Positions 51,201 to 61,898 of a DNA stretch of 64,000 bases are shown here, one piece after another. Source of the stretch: Methanoplanus endosymbiosus. Lineage in GTDB: Archaea > Halobacteriota > Methanomicrobia > Methanomicrobiales > Methanomicrobiaceae. Position numbers and translations under genes: made by a program. Below the pieces are notes generated by a model that was not told where the DNA came from, did no database searches, and was given only the letters and a program-made list of their open reading frames with translations. The first letter of the stretch is position 1. Each line of letters opens with the position of its first letter. The stretch is taken from the NCBI RefSeq assembly GCF_024662215.1, contig NZ_CP096115.1, positions 1,364,001 through 1,428,000 of the forward strand. The letters are read 5' to 3'.

Positions 51201-54200
51201 TAATAAGAACTTTACCGGATGCCCTTCTGACAGGATTTGAATAAATAACTGACGAAGCAAGAGAGCTATATATCTGAGCATCCTGCTCAGTCGCATCCAG
51301 CTGCCTTAGCATAACCTGTGCATGTGTCCAGGCCATTTCAAGAACCCTGTCAGTAATATTCCGGTCATAATATTTCTCAATCATGGCAAGAGCATCATCA
51401 CGGCTTTCACAGACCCCGGAAAATATATTGACACAGCCCGTCTCCTGCGGCTCAATGGAGATGGTGCATCTTATAGCCACAACCGGATCAAGAACCGACC
51501 CGGCAGTATCAGAAAGAGTTGAAGAATCGATCATCGCAACCGGTTGTGCAAGTGAATTGCCACGCCCGATAAATTTTAAACGGTCTGTCTCAAACGAGAT
51601 CTTTCGTACCTGTTTACCATTGACAGTCATCAGATGAAACATCCAGGGCGGACGTTCACCTTCAGAACGCGGCCTTCTCGTTGCAAGGATGGCATTTCTC
51701 TCCGGGATCAGTTCAGTCTGAACAAACAGATTAGTGAAGGCCGGGTGGCTTTCATCTGAGGCCTGAGGTGCCAGCACCACCTCAGCATAACTGGTAAACT
51801 CTAAACTTCGGGGGTTCCATGACCTGTTTGTCACCCATACTCTTCTGAGTTCCACATCATCTTCAGGAGAGACGATGACCTCAGTCCGGGTATAAAAGTC
51901 CCAGTCTTTCCTGAGGAATTCAGCCTGTGCCTGCCGGAAAGTTGTCTGAAATGAAACCGGTTTCTTTTTAGTGGGCTGATATCCGTTTGACCAGAACTCA
52001 CCGCTCGCAAGATCCCTGATATAACAGAAGGTGCCACTGCAGTCTGCGGTGGGATCCTCCCGCCATCTGGTTACAGCAAGATCATTCCATCTGCTGTACC
52101 CGGAACCGCTGTTGTTTACCATAACATGATATCTGCCGTTTGAAAGGAGATGCACCTCAGGCCTCGGAGTTTTTGCAGAATTAAAGGTGCGTGTAAGGGA
52201 TTCCGATATATCAGTTGCCTTATGAACCCCTTCCACCTCGCCGGTATGCGGATAGAATGGAAGATTTAACGGCATCTTCTCCTGTAGCAGCATCGCAGCT
52301 GACTGAAGACTGAGATCTGACATAAACCTCCTCTGCATAGGGCGGTCCAGTATTACATAGGCAAGAGAGAGCAGAGCCATACCCTGATGATGTGCCATAA
52401 ATGACTGAATTATCGAGTATTTCTGCCCCGGCGGAGTCCGGGAACGGGTGAAATCTATAGCTTCATAAAAGCCATATTCACCACAATATCCGGATGAACT
52501 CATCTTTTCAAGATTCCTGCAGGCCAGAAACGGATTTACCATCAGCCCCATCACAGCAGCATACGGGGCAATAACCAGATCATCCGCAAGCCCACGTTTG
52601 AAACCAAGTCCCGGAATTCCAAATGCCCGGTACTGGTAGTTCAGGCTTGTATCTGTGACATTATAACCGGATTCTGAGATACCCCACGGGATACCACGCC
52701 TCCGGGAATAGTCGATCTGTCTGGCAACGACTGCATGATATGTACGGTCAAGAAGGGTATTTTCGTACGTAGGCATCACAAGAAGCGGCATCAGGTATTC
52801 AAACATAGAACCACTCCACGAAATGAGAGTTGGCTTCCCGCCATCAATATTTGTGAGCAGACGGCCTAACGCGAACCAGTGATCCTGTGGAAGCTTCCCG
52901 TAAGCGATACCGACAAAGCTGGCAGTTCTTGCCTCTGATGCAAGCAGGTCATAAAAACTGGCATCCCGCCTGAGATCAGTCGCATTATATCCGATTGCAA
53001 GGAGATTACTCGCCCTGTCATAGAGAAATTCATACTCAATTTCAGAAAATTTCCGGCACTGAACAGAAAGACGTGATATCGACAGGAGTACCTCTTCAGC
53101 CCTCCCGACTGACTTTTCCATCTCATCAATGGTCCGAATCAGCCACATACGGCCCAGACCAAAGAATGAATCAGAATCAGAGGGATTCTCAAGCCATTCA
53201 CGAAGAGGACCTATGTGATCATACAGAGAATGCCTGATTTCAGCAATTTCACCAATAGTAGGGATCTGATTATCCAGCCCCTCGATTGTGGTGCAGATCA
53301 GAGATACATAGGGTGTCAGATGCTCAGGAATTTCACGCCATACTGTGTCAGGAGGACTGCCGGTGGACTGCCACAATACAAAATAATTCAGATCCTTTAT
53401 ATGGGCCTCTGTCTGTCGTTTAACTGCACCGGCCCACCACCTGACATCATCATCCGGATGACTGCCCAGTGCATCCCGCACTTCCGAGGCAATCACATCA
53501 AGAGATGAGAGAGATCTCAGTGTTTCACCAGTCATAACCGGCATCCGGGCTGCGCCATCTTTCAGTTCTGCAATCTTTGACCTGCCATATGTGAAAGACT
53601 CTGCTCCGCCCTCTTTTTGGGCATTATCAAGAGCCTCAGAGAGAAGAGAGAGGGTGTCAGATAAACCGTCTGCAAATTTATCTGACATAATCTTAGTATC
53701 CGGAAGTTCACATAGTCCCTGCCGCAGTACAAGAAGGTGGCTGACAAGGTTGCCACTGTCAACTGTTGAGATATAACGCGGAAGAAGCGGCTTTAATGTG
53801 ATAGTATCATACCAGTTGTAAAAATGACCCCGGAATCTCTTCAGCTGCCCCATAGTATTCATGGTATTTCCGGTACGCTCAATAAGTCCCCTGAGGGAGA
53901 GATAACCAAAGTCATACGCAGTGAGATTTGCAAGAAGTAAAAGCCCGACATCTGTCGGAGAAGTGCGGTGGGCAACTGCTGAAACCGGCTGCTCCTGATA
54001 ATTGTCAGGCGGGAGGTAATGATCTTCAGCAGTGACAAACGTCTCAAAGAAACGCCAGGTTTTCCGTGCAACAGCTCTTAAAAATAAGCTCTGATCAGGA
54101 GTCAGATCAAAGACATGAGATCTCTGCGGCTGGCTGATCCATGATGCAATAATCGGCGAGAGAATCCATGCACAGGCAAAAAATGCAATAACCGGAGAAG

Positions 54201-57138
54201 AAACAAGACGCTCCTGAATCTGAAGGGCAAGCAGTCCGGCCCCGATTACCGGCCCGGCCCACATAATTCTGTACATTCCTGCAAGTCCTGAAGTTTTTGC
54301 CTGTGCAGCCTCCTGATTAGTAGTCCATTCCAGCAGATGCCGGTGGGAACCTGCCATACGAAAGCAGGACCTAAGCATAGCATCAAGTGAAATATATGCC
54401 TCATATGGGAGGAATATAAGATTGATCAGAGGGACAGTTATCTGACTCCTGACAAGAGAGGGCAGATCACGGAGATGCAGCATCCAGGTCTGCTTTTCAG
54501 GCTTTTTTACAACTCCCCGGCAGATGATGATGACTGAAGGGATCAGATACAGTGAGGCAATAAAGGCTGTCCAGAACAGAGGATTGCCAAAGCTGATCCA
54601 CGACATGATAAGAAATAGTAATGCTGCCGGAGCTACGAGACTTCGTCTCAGATTATCAAATATCTTCCACCGGCAGAGAAGAGAAAGTGGATTTCTCTGT
54701 ACTTTTGAAGAAGCGTCAAGAATAAATGGAAAAATCCACTGCATAATCTGCCAGTCGCCTCTGATCCACCTGTGCCTTCGTTTGATATCAGCGAGATAAC
54801 TGTTTGGGTAATCTTCAAGGACCAAAACATCACTGACAAAGCCGGCTCTGGCATAACATCCCTCAAGCAGATCATGGCTTAATATAAGATTTTCAGGGAA
54901 ACGCCCTTCAAATATTTGTGAGAATACTTCAAGGTCATAGATACCCTTACCGATAAATGACCCTTCCTTAAAGGCATCCTGATATAGATCAGATACTGCA
55001 CGGGTATAAGGATCAATGCCCGGTTCACCTCCGAAGAATGAGGCAAATCGGGAGATGCCAGTCTCTCTCAGAGACAGAGCAACACGGGGCTGGAGAATTC
55101 CATATCCTTCCCTGATCACCTGGTTAACCGGGTCCATTACCGGCCGGTTGAGCGGGTGGGCCAGAGTACCTATAAGTTTTCCAGCACTGCTGCGGGGAAG
55201 TTCGGTGTCAGTATCAAGGGTTATCACATATCTGATACTGCCCAGAATCTCCTGATCACCAACAATACGTGAGAAGGATTTAGTCCCTCTTCCCAATATG
55301 AAAGTATTGAATGCACCAAGAATACCTCTCTTCCTCTCATAACCCATCCATACCCCTTCAGATTCATTCCATGTCCTGGCCCTGTGCATGAGGAAAAAGG
55401 TTGACGGCTTATCATCACAATATCTGCTGTTAAGACCTTCAATCCCGGCAGCAAGAAGACTGACCAGTTCTTCGTCTCCGGGCAGCTCCTGGACTGATGC
55501 ATTCCGGAGATCGGTCAGCAGGGCAAAGTGCAGGTTATCATCACGGTTCGCCAGGTACCGCACTTCAAGTGAATCAAGGAGTGATGCGACATCTCCGGGT
55601 TCTGACAGAACTGTAGGAATTACAACGATAGTCCTTTGGTCATCAGGTATCCCCGATGAATAGTCCATCTTCGGAAGTAAAACGGGAGGGATGAGTATAG
55701 TATATACCCAGTTTATAACCGCAACTGCAACCTGACTTACCGGGAAGAGAAGGAGAAGCATGACAGGCAGAGTAATATACCATGCGTAAGCGGGAATATG
55801 CCCATACCCAAAAAGAGCTGCAATCAGGATTAAAGAGAGAATGCCTGAGAAATACAGCGGAAGGGTAAAGGAATAGACCTTTCTTCTGAACCGATCAGAA
55901 AACGGAGGAGTATAGGAGAGGGCTTCTTCAAGAGACACTCTGCCTTCATCTGTCAGATAATAACCAACATGGGATGCCCGAATCTCCCCGTCCTTATTAT
56001 TCCGGTTATCACAGGCAAGCTCTACGGCTTTTCCTGCAACATCACCCTCACCGAGCCGTCCTTTTTTTGCAATCTCCTCAACCACATGCCGGTACCGGTC
56101 ACGGGTTTCAAAGTCCATAGCTGCATAATTATCCGCAGGATCACTCCGGAGTATATGCTCAACAAGACTGACCTTTTCAACGAACTCACGCCAGTCAATC
56201 AGATCAAGGAGACGAAGGCTGTTAATGCAGTTTCCAAAGGAGACCTGATCAACAGCCTGGGCCTGAGCCTCCGCATTGACCATCTGCTCAATAGTCAGAT
56301 TACTCTCAGAAAGCCTCTGTTCAATCCATGTAAGTGGAAATGCAAATGAACCGGACTGACCCTGCAGCTGCCTCGCCATCTCCGCAACAAAAGCGCTGGT
56401 CATGGGAAGGTCTGAACGTGCCATATCTGCAATAAACGGGATCAGACCTTTTGGATTATGACCTGCAACCTCAGTCATCTGGTCCACCCATTGATCAGCA
56501 GAGTCACAATCAAGCCTGTCTGCTGAAATCTTTCCGGATATCCTGCGCAGATTCTCAATCAAAGAGAGCCTGAGCATAATTGGCACAGCCCAGAGCTCCC
56601 CAAGCAGCAGAGGAGTAACACTCTGATACGAATTAATAAAATCCAGGAGAGTTTTGTCGTCAATCCTCCCGTCACTATGTGCAATTAATTCTGTAGCGAT
56701 ATGGTAAATCCGCGGAAATCCTTCAAAAGGCCCATTTTCCAGACGGGGAAACTCTTCACAGTACTCTTCGGAGAGGTGGCAGCGGGCAGTCAGAATCTGT
56801 TCATCAATAAGATAGAAGTTATCCAGCAGCCATTCACCTGCCGGAGCAATCCGGCGACTGGCCTCATTGGCAGCATTCAGCAGATTATAAGTGTCCAGCA
56901 GGACCTTCTCGTTATCAGCAAGCCGTGGAAGGAGACTACCGTATCCATTTCCAGGACCTGCCCTGTATATGCCTGCAATCTCCTTTGCATGCTGAACCAT
57001 CTGATCCCTGCTGTACAGTTCATCCCGAAGCGGACCGGCATCAACCTGGCTTACAGATGCCTCTTTGTCATTAAATCTCCCCTTAAATCCAAATTTATTT
57101 CTCAATATAAACCGCCCCCAAAATTTCTGACAGGCCAC
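48259..57138 (-). CDS. Cyclic beta-1,2-glucan synthase (NdvB/ChvB-like)
   Basis: 2959 residues, the size of bacterial ChvB/NdvB. Domains in order: N-terminal soluble part (1-410); membrane helices (about 415-485); glycosyltransferase 84 domain (about 500-820: VVIPTVLSEPGDVASLLDSL, LDTDTELPRSS near 644, RRHRWIRGDWQ near 791); further helices (about 830-1000); a glucoamylase-like domain (about 1050-1590: TSPTDVGLLLLANLTAYDF, FMAHHQGMALLSL). Two GH94-type N-terminal sandwich units follow, then a GH94 phosphorylase domain (GFRDQLQDVMAL, FIEGDAQHWWHPP, CSDDYLWLPFA, GTGDWNDGMNLVG). In bacteria the enzyme starts on itself, elongates, trims and cyclises glucans exported to the envelope. GTG start at 57138. 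Acquisition from bacteria is inferred. Confidence 0.92.
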   Translation of the reverse strand: MACQKFWGRFILRNKFGFKGRFNDKEASVSQVDAGPLRDELYSRDQMVQHAKEIAGIYRAGPGNGYGSLLPRLADNEKVLLDTYNLLNAANEASRRIAPAGEWLLDNFYLIDEQILTARCHLSEEYCEEFPRLENGPFEGFPRIYHIATELIAHSDGRIDDKTLLDFINSYQSVTPLLLGELWAVPIMLRLSLIENLRRISGKISADRLDCDSADQWVDQMTEVAGHNPKGLIPFIADMARSDLPMTSAFVAEMARQLQGQSGSFAFPLTWIEQRLSESNLTIEQMVNAEAQAQAVDQVSFGNCINSLRLLDLIDWREFVEKVSLVEHILRSDPADNYAAMDFETRDRYRHVVEEIAKKGRLGEGDVAGKAVELACDNRNNKDGEIRASHVGYYLTDEGRVSLEEALSYTPPFSDRFRRKVYSFTLPLYFSGILSLILIAALFGYGHIPAYAWYITLPVMLLLLFPVSQVAVAVINWVYTILIPPVLLPKMDYSSGIPDDQRTIVVIPTVLSEPGDVASLLDSLEVRYLANRDDNLHFALLTDLRNASVQELPGDEELVSLLAAGIEGLNSRYCDDKPSTFFLMHRARTWNESEGVWMGYERKRGILGAFNTFILGRGTKSFSRIVGDQEILGSIRYVITLDTDTELPRSSAGKLIGTLAHPLNRPVMDPVNQVIREGYGILQPRVALSLRETGISRFASFFGGEPGIDPYTRAVSDLYQDAFKEGSFIGKGIYDLEVFSQIFEGRFPENLILSHDLLEGCYARAGFVSDVLVLEDYPNSYLADIKRRHRWIRGDWQIMQWIFPFILDASSKVQRNPLSLLCRWKIFDNLRRSLVAPAALLFLIMSWISFGNPLFWTAFIASLYLIPSVIIICRGVVKKPEKQTWMLHLRDLPSLVRSQITVPLINLIFLPYEAYISLDAMLRSCFRMAGSHRHLLEWTTNQEAAQAKTSGLAGMYRIMWAGPVIGAGLLALQIQERLVSSPVIAFFACAWILSPIIASWISQPQRSHVFDLTPDQSLFLRAVARKTWRFFETFVTAEDHYLPPDNYQEQPVSAVAHRTSPTDVGLLLLANLTAYDFGYLSLRGLIERTGNTMNTMGQLKRFRGHFYNWYDTITLKPLLPRYISTVDSGNLVSHLLVLRQGLCELPDTKIMSDKFADGLSDTLSLLSEALDNAQKEGGAESFTYGRSKIAELKDGAARMPVMTGETLRSLSSLDVIASEVRDALGSHPDDDVRWWAGAVKRQTEAHIKDLNYFVLWQSTGSPPDTVWREIPEHLTPYVSLICTTIEGLDNQIPTIGEIAEIRHSLYDHIGPLREWLENPSDSDSFFGLGRMWLIRTIDEMEKSVGRAEEVLLSISRLSVQCRKFSEIEYEFLYDRASNLLAIGYNATDLRRDASFYDLLASEARTASFVGIAYGKLPQDHWFALGRLLTNIDGGKPTLISWSGSMFEYLMPLLVMPTYENTLLDRTYHAVVARQIDYSRRRGIPWGISESGYNVTDTSLNYQYRAFGIPGLGFKRGLADDLVIAPYAAVMGLMVNPFLACRNLEKMSSSGYCGEYGFYEAIDFTRSRTPPGQKYSIIQSFMAHHQGMALLSLAYVILDRPMQRRFMSDLSLQSAAMLLQEKMPLNLPFYPHTGEVEGVHKATDISESLTRTFNSAKTPRPEVHLLSNGRYHVMVNNSGSGYSRWNDLAVTRWREDPTADCSGTFCYIRDLASGEFWSNGYQPTKKKPVSFQTTFRQAQAEFLRKDWDFYTRTEVIVSPEDDVELRRVWVTNRSWNPRSLEFTSYAEVVLAPQASDESHPAFTNLFVQTELIPERNAILATRRPRSEGERPPWMFHLMTVNGKQVRKISFETDRLKFIGRGNSLAQPVAMIDSSTLSDTAGSVLDPVVAIRCTISIEPQETGCVNIFSGVCESRDDALAMIEKYYDRNITDRVLEMAWTHAQVMLRQLDATEQDAQIYSSLASSVIYSNPVRRASGKVLIKNKLGQSGLWRYGISGDVPIVLVRIKNRKRISIIRDMVQAHAYWHMKGLMVDLVICNEERSGYRQELQDEILSHVPQGSDSQLLNKKGGIFILNLELMSDEDFILLQTVARAVISDRAGSLAEQMERAGWCEVEVPQLLTTRTPSHDSSGISGSPGEGLLYFNGIGGFSPDGKEYVIITDKWNVTPAPWVNILANENFGTVVSENGSAYTWCENSHEFRLTPWMNDPVQDLSGEGLYIRDEETGKFWSPGAWPVRGAGSYVTRHGFGYSVFEYSEQGISSELTVYVSVDSPVKFLSLKLRNRSGRKRFLSVTGYVEWVLGELRSKSLPYVVTEIDQVSGAVFAKNPYNCEFPGRVAFFDSNIINRTLTGDRHEFIGRNGSADRPAAMERVRLSNKVGAGLDPCAAVQVHCELTDGEEREIIFTLGVGRDGDDARTLLLKNRGVEPAHAALKAVKDYWGRTLGAVQVKTPDMSVDLLANGWLVYQIIASRLWARSGFYQSGGAFGFRDQLQDVMALIHTRPELMRRQLLLCAGHQFIEGDAQHWWHPPLNRGVRTHCSDDYLWLPFAASRYVLSTRDFAVLDEEILFIEGRELLPEEDSYYDLPNQSETSASLYEHCVLAVRRGMRFGEHGLPLMGTGDWNDGMNLVGAGGKGESVWLGFFIFDLLMRFSKVAEIRGDLSFAEFCRVNAEQLRVNIERYGWDGEWYRRAYFDSGEPLGSAVNKECMIDSIAQSWAVLSGAASEERAVTAMEAVKEHLILREDRLLPLLIPPFDKTMKNPGYIKGYVPGVRENGGQYSHAAIWVVAAFAVLKDNEQAWDLLPFINPIHHSRKEEDVRKYRVEPYALASDIYAAAPHTGRGGWTWYSGSAGYMYTLILESLLGVRLSGDCLTFDPCIPADWDSYQVDYRYLSAMYHIVVKNSGKEDKAPGKISGESSGEGSGTGGGSKSCIRSVIVDGVNQADKIIHLADDQEEHRVVVELGD

Positions 57139-57852
57139 TTCCCTGTGCAGACTGCCACCGGTTTTGGCAGCCAGCCCCCTGAAAGCGTACCGGAATAAAA
57201 TACAGACCTTTTTTTACCATACATACAATCAGCTAATCTCCGACAGTCAGACCACGAATCACCCAGTTACAGGCATATCAAATCAGGACTGAGAGCATTT
57301 ACTCATGCAACAAACAGGAAAAACTACATTCGTGAATTATAATCCATTTTCAGAGAGGTACCACCATATTTCTTCCCCAAAAAAGGAACAATTCCCATGA
57401 TTATTCAGAATATTTATATTTTTTACCATCATACACTGCATTTAAGCCTCATACAACTTAAATCCAGCGTGAGCCGGATGATAAGAGATGCAGCACCAGG
57501 AACCACCATCAACACGGGAATCAATGCCCGATTTGCCATAACTGCCAATATTATTGATACATATGCAAAAAAGAACGAATTATAAATTGCAGCATACCTA
57601 ATTTCCGGAAAAGATGAAAAAACGGATCAGCCGGCAATCCGGCACAGGCATTATATATATCCGGAGACAATATATCCATTCTTCCGGAAAAAAAGACAGA
57701 CAGCACCAATTCTACACCGGGAGAATATCCTGATGCCCCCTGATGCCAAAAGGAGATTAGGAAATAGACAATACTTCAGACAAAGGGCCAATCTTAAGAC
57801 CCTTTACGGAGAGATTTACCACCCGGATAAAATATGCCTGAATCTCCGGCAG
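57139..57852. other. Intergenic region with one doubtful small frame
   Basis: 714 bp between the glucan synthase and polymerase genes, both on the minus strand. A plus-strand frame (57397-57585) ends in SSVSRMIRDAAPGTT and ITANIIDTYAKKNEL, vaguely like the first two helices of a histone fold, but it lacks the third helix and a clear RBS. Nothing else supported. Confidence 0.35.
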
Positions 57853-60800
57853 TCACATAAAATCAGCCAGACCAAGCTGCTTCTCCGGCGGCTCGCCAAA
57901 TGTCGAAATGACCGCCATATTCAGCACCTCAACCCTCTGCCGGGTGTAATCTGAAACATTGTACTCCTCACACATCTTAATCGACATACTGAGGTATTTC
58001 TTCACAGAACCCTCATGAACGGTGGCGATGAGCTTATTTCCGCATTTAGTACATTTTCCTGCAAGAGGCATTCTCCTGTAGCTTGAATTGCACTTAGTGC
58101 ACCTCACCTTCTGCTTGGAGTAGGAATTCAGGTTGCCCATAATATCCCTGATGAAATGGGTATTCAAAACCCTCTCGGCTACATCATCCTCATCCACAGC
58201 ACGAATAATCCGCCCCAGTTCAAGTTCAGCCTCAAGCTTTTCAACCATTGTCTGGAGTGTATTATATGAAGAGATCAGAGGTCCGGCAGAGATATCAGTT
58301 GTATTATGCGTAAACATAATCCCCTCATACTGCCCGGGTTTTCCAAGCCTGAGTTCAACATGATCAACAATCTTCTCAAGATCCTTGGGGTGCACATAAT
58401 CAAGACCTGCAAGGTACAACTCAAGCGGATAGGAAGAACAGGCATCCACATTATGGCTCTCCTTATCAACCTCAGCCGGATCAATTCTCCGTGTCAGAAC
58501 AAGAGGGGCATCCATCGAACCACCCCTTGTTTCCGGAAGAAAAGACCGTGAAAAATTGATAAGTCCGTCTAAAAGCAGCATGATACAGTCCTCATCCCCG
58601 TCACACTGCCCGGTAAATATCCCGTTTACTTCGACTGTATGATCCTCAGCAACCGTCAGGCAGTAGACATAATCCTCTGCACTGGCAACCACCTCTTTTT
58701 TAGTAATCATATCCGGAATCATAACCCCGCCTTCAAAACCGGGAATATAGTCACCCTCCTTCAGTTCAAGGGCCTTAATCTTCCTCTGGTAGTTAAGGTC
58801 AGAGACGAGCATAGCATGCTCAGGTGTCACCATGATACTTTTGCCGCGTCTTGTCTCAAAATAGAGAAGTGTATCGGGAGATTTATGAACGGAAACAGAA
58901 GTTACCTCTCTCATTCTGACATTACCATAAACATCAACGGCCCTCACCCAGTACGGCTTTACCGGATCTGAATAATATGTGCCTACACAGTCAACAGATT
59001 TGCAGCTCATATCAAAATTCTCAAGGACAAATTTCTTTATCGGAAGAGTATCCCACCTCTCACCGTCATATACCGTCAGTCCGGTCTCGCCCTGAAAACA
59101 GTTCCTCCTCTTTGCGGCATGAAAGAACGGATGGCCATAGCCGACAAGAGCCTTTGTAAAGCCTATCAGCCGCACCAGCACCCCGGCACTGGTATGCGGT
59201 GCAAGACCCATAAGAAGAGTACCGACAAGATCACCCCTCTTAGAGGCATTATAATATGGCTCTAATCCATAGACCTTCTCAAGCAGTTCATCAACAAACT
59301 TTGAGACCTTGACAAGCCACTCACCGCAATGTTCAGAGACTAAAATATCCTGGCATTTAAGCTCAAGAATCTGTTCATCTGATTCAAGAGGCCTGCCATA
59401 GACATCGTGGGTATATCCAAGCTCCAAAAGCTTCTGGTAACTGACTCCGATCTCACGCGGAATAATCTGTGTGAGCGGAAGATCGATCATATCGTACCGG
59501 AGTGTGCCGTCCTTAAAGACATAAAGATCCTGCCTGGCCCTTAAAATTCCCTTCTCCAGAGCCTCAACACATCTCTCCTTTGACATCAGGCCCTTTACAC
59601 CCTTGACAAGTTTAAGCTCGGAATCCCGCATGACAAGCGCCTTTAATGCACGGTCATACTCCTCCTTCACATTGATAGTAATAGTCTGTGCACATACTCC
59701 GTCAACCCCGCATACCGGACATACACCCTTTACTACATCATGCTGACATCTTGGGCAGACATAAACAGGCTCAGTATGTGCACCGCATTCACAGACATTT
59801 TTATAGGTCTTAAAACCGCAGGAAGAACATCTTCTAAGGCCCACCTCAGCAGTGATAAAACCGCCGTCACGGTTATCCCTTGACTTTGCGACCTGCTGAA
59901 ATGACCTCCTCGAACCGCCTTCATTTCCGACAGGATACAGCACATTTGGCGCAGGATTCATCTTTCTCTCCTTTGATTTACCAGGTCTGCCCATCCTTCC
60001 GCCTATGCGTGTGCCGGCCTTTGACCGAACCTTAAATCCGGAGAGATAAGAGACAAGCTCAAGGGGGTCATCAGGATATTTCTCATCCGGAAATTCCTTT
60101 CTATTCAGGCTGTCATCAAGACCGAGGCATGCGATAAAAACTGCTGCGTCAGAAACGACCAGATTTCCGGAGATGACCTTGTGAGGCAGGAGAAGCAACT
60201 CCAGCAGATCTTTTGTCCGGGATGTATTGGGCATTGTGAGGGAATCTCCTGACACAACACCCTCTGCCGATACAATCTCTCTCAGCTCAAGGATCTCCGC
60301 CGCTGTCAGATCGTCCCAGATATACATAAAATCAGGGTGGAGATATGCACCGGCAAGTGTCAGATCAATGGCCTGCCTGCCGGATTCCGGCCTATCTTTG
60401 CCCCCTTCAAGTATCCACCATTCATGACAGTATGCAGCCGGGATCAGCATGTGATTATTCTCCAGAAACTCGCCGTATGATATGAGAATTTCACCGACAT
60501 CGAGAATTCTCTCGACACTGTTCCCAAGTTTAATCGCTGTAGGAATATCATCAACCCTCAGCACTTCTCCGGAATAGAGCCTGACAGTCGGCCCTTCGAC
60601 TGTATCAACCGGAACAACACCACAGGCTTTGCCGGGCCGCTCCACCTTCATCTGAGTGCCCACTGCCAGAAAATTGCCAAGCAGATGCAGACCCGACGGA
60701 TTAAAACCGGCGGCAGCAAATCCGGTATTTCTTGAACGGCCATATCTCAGCCTGAAACCACCCGGTCGTAAAGGATAGGAGAAGACCGGCCTGCCGCCGA

Positions 60801-61746
60801 CAAGATCACGGATATACTTGTCCTTTGGCTTAATTTTACACTTTTTTGCTGAATCATCCTCTTCCACCTCTTCATCATCTCCACCCGATGATGCGGACGA
60901 GAAGGATCCGGAGACGAGATCATCAAGCCATTCCCACCCTTCCATCTTGACCTTACGCACAGTCTTCTGGATCTTTGGTGCCTTTAATGCAAGACCTTCA
61001 GCCACAACAAGACCCATACCGCCCCTCACAGTATTGGTCTCAATCCTCTCAAGATTCCTGTATCCGGATACCTCAACCCGCTCAGTAGGTTCACCCTCAA
61101 CACATACCGGACAGTTCCTAATAATATGCCTCAGCTCGTCATCTGACGGCATATACTGAAGGCTTGATATGGAGTTGTACTTCTTAATCTCCTCAACATA
61201 TCTCTCAACCTCCTCTTTTCTTGGGATATAACGGTTGATCCCAAGACCTTTCCGGACATAATCCCCGACAAGAACAGAGAGTGCCTGTGCTGTACCTCCT
61301 GCACTCCGGATAGGACCTGCATAGTATATTTTTAAATATTCAGTCCCGTCATCATTTTTCCCAAGTGATATATTTCCTATCCCTTCGGTTGGTGCGGCCA
61401 CAACACCCTCGGTAAGAAGTGCCATTGATGTCCGTATGGCATGGTCAAGGATCTCCTCCTTTGTCTCCTCACCAAATCTTTTTGCGATGAAATCATCACC
61501 TATCTTCAAGGAGACCTCCTCTCTGGACATCATCTCTCCAAGTTCCCTCAGCCTTACAGCAACACCCGGATACCCTAACAGCGCCTCCACCCTGTCAGCA
61601 AGGTCGCTCGCCACCGGAATTTCAACATCAAGCGCCGGATCAATTCCAACCTTCCTTGCCTGTTTTGCTATTTCTATGGCCTTATAGAGGTCATCCTCAA
61701 GCGATTTGAAATAACTCTCCATCTCCGGCGATGCCTGCATGACCAT
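57853..61746 (-). CDS. polC: DNA polymerase D (Pol II) large subunit DP2 with intein
   Basis: 1297 residues including a 165-residue intein (residues 883-1047); the mature protein is about 1132. DP2 features: [36 protein letters not shown], zinc motifs CPVC (near 213) and [16 protein letters not shown] plus [16 protein letters not shown], the catalytic-region sequence [31 protein letters not shown] split by the intein, and a C-terminal zinc ribbon [19 protein letters not shown]. It is the replicative polymerase of euryarchaea. The first ATG is used here; Met3 or Met9 are possible. Confidence 0.96.
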   Translation of the reverse strand: MVMQASPEMESYFKSLEDDLYKAIEIAKQARKVGIDPALDVEIPVASDLADRVEALLGYPGVAVRLRELGEMMSREEVSLKIGDDFIAKRFGEETKEEILDHAIRTSMALLTEGVVAAPTEGIGNISLGKNDDGTEYLKIYYAGPIRSAGGTAQALSVLVGDYVRKGLGINRYIPRKEEVERYVEEIKKYNSISSLQYMPSDDELRHIIRNCPVCVEGEPTERVEVSGYRNLERIETNTVRGGMGLVVAEGLALKAPKIQKTVRKVKMEGWEWLDDLVSGSFSSASSGGDDEEVEEDDSAKKCKIKPKDKYIRDLVGGRPVFSYPLRPGGFRLRYGRSRNTGFAAAGFNPSGLHLLGNFLAVGTQMKVERPGKACGVVPVDTVEGPTVRLYSGEVLRVDDIPTAIKLGNSVERILDVGEILISYGEFLENNHMLIPAAYCHEWWILEGGKDRPESGRQAIDLTLAGAYLHPDFMYIWDDLTAAEILELREIVSAEGVVSGDSLTMPNTSRTKDLLELLLLPHKVISGNLVVSDAAVFIACLGLDDSLNRKEFPDEKYPDDPLELVSYLSGFKVRSKAGTRIGGRMGRPGKSKERKMNPAPNVLYPVGNEGGSRRSFQQVAKSRDNRDGGFITAEVGLRRCSSCGFKTYKNVCECGAHTEPVYVCPRCQHDVVKGVCPVCGVDGVCAQTITINVKEEYDRALKALVMRDSELKLVKGVKGLMSKERCVEALEKGILRARQDLYVFKDGTLRYDMIDLPLTQIIPREIGVSYQKLLELGYTHDVYGRPLESDEQILELKCQDILVSEHCGEWLVKVSKFVDELLEKVYGLEPYYNASKRGDLVGTLLMGLAPHTSAGVLVRLIGFTKALVGYGHPFFHAAKRRNCFQGETGLTVYDGERWDTLPIKKFVLENFDMSCKSVDCVGTYYSDPVKPYWVRAVDVYGNVRMREVTSVSVHKSPDTLLYFETRRGKSIMVTPEHAMLVSDLNYQRKIKALELKEGDYIPGFEGGVMIPDMITKKEVVASAEDYVYCLTVAEDHTVEVNGIFTGQCDGDEDCIMLLLDGLINFSRSFLPETRGGSMDAPLVLTRRIDPAEVDKESHNVDACSSYPLELYLAGLDYVHPKDLEKIVDHVELRLGKPGQYEGIMFTHNTTDISAGPLISSYNTLQTMVEKLEAELELGRIIRAVDEDDVAERVLNTHFIRDIMGNLNSYSKQKVRCTKCNSSYRRMPLAGKCTKCGNKLIATVHEGSVKKYLSMSIKMCEEYNVSDYTRQRVEVLNMAVISTFGEPPEKQLGLADFM
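58606..59100 (-). other. Mini-intein in DP2 (165 residues, C-terminal Gln)
   Basis: Starts with Cys (block [14 protein letters not shown]), has the block B signature TPEHAMLV (His) and blocks [23 protein letters not shown] just before the extein Cys of CDGDED. There is no homing-endonuclease domain (no LAGLIDADG). The last residue is Gln rather than Asn, preceded by Gly rather than His. Gln-ending Pol-II inteins are known in other archaea. The insertion site lies between RRN and CDGD in the conserved catalytic segment. Confidence 0.9.
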
Positions 61747-61898
61747 AATATTGGCAGATCATTTCATTAATGTTAGTGCATCCGGCACAACACTCACACA
61801 GGAAAATGAAGAAGATAATTATCTTCAGAAAAAAGAACAAATAGTTATTCAGAACTGTACCGAAATGATACAGCTCACAACAGGGAGAATATATCAAG

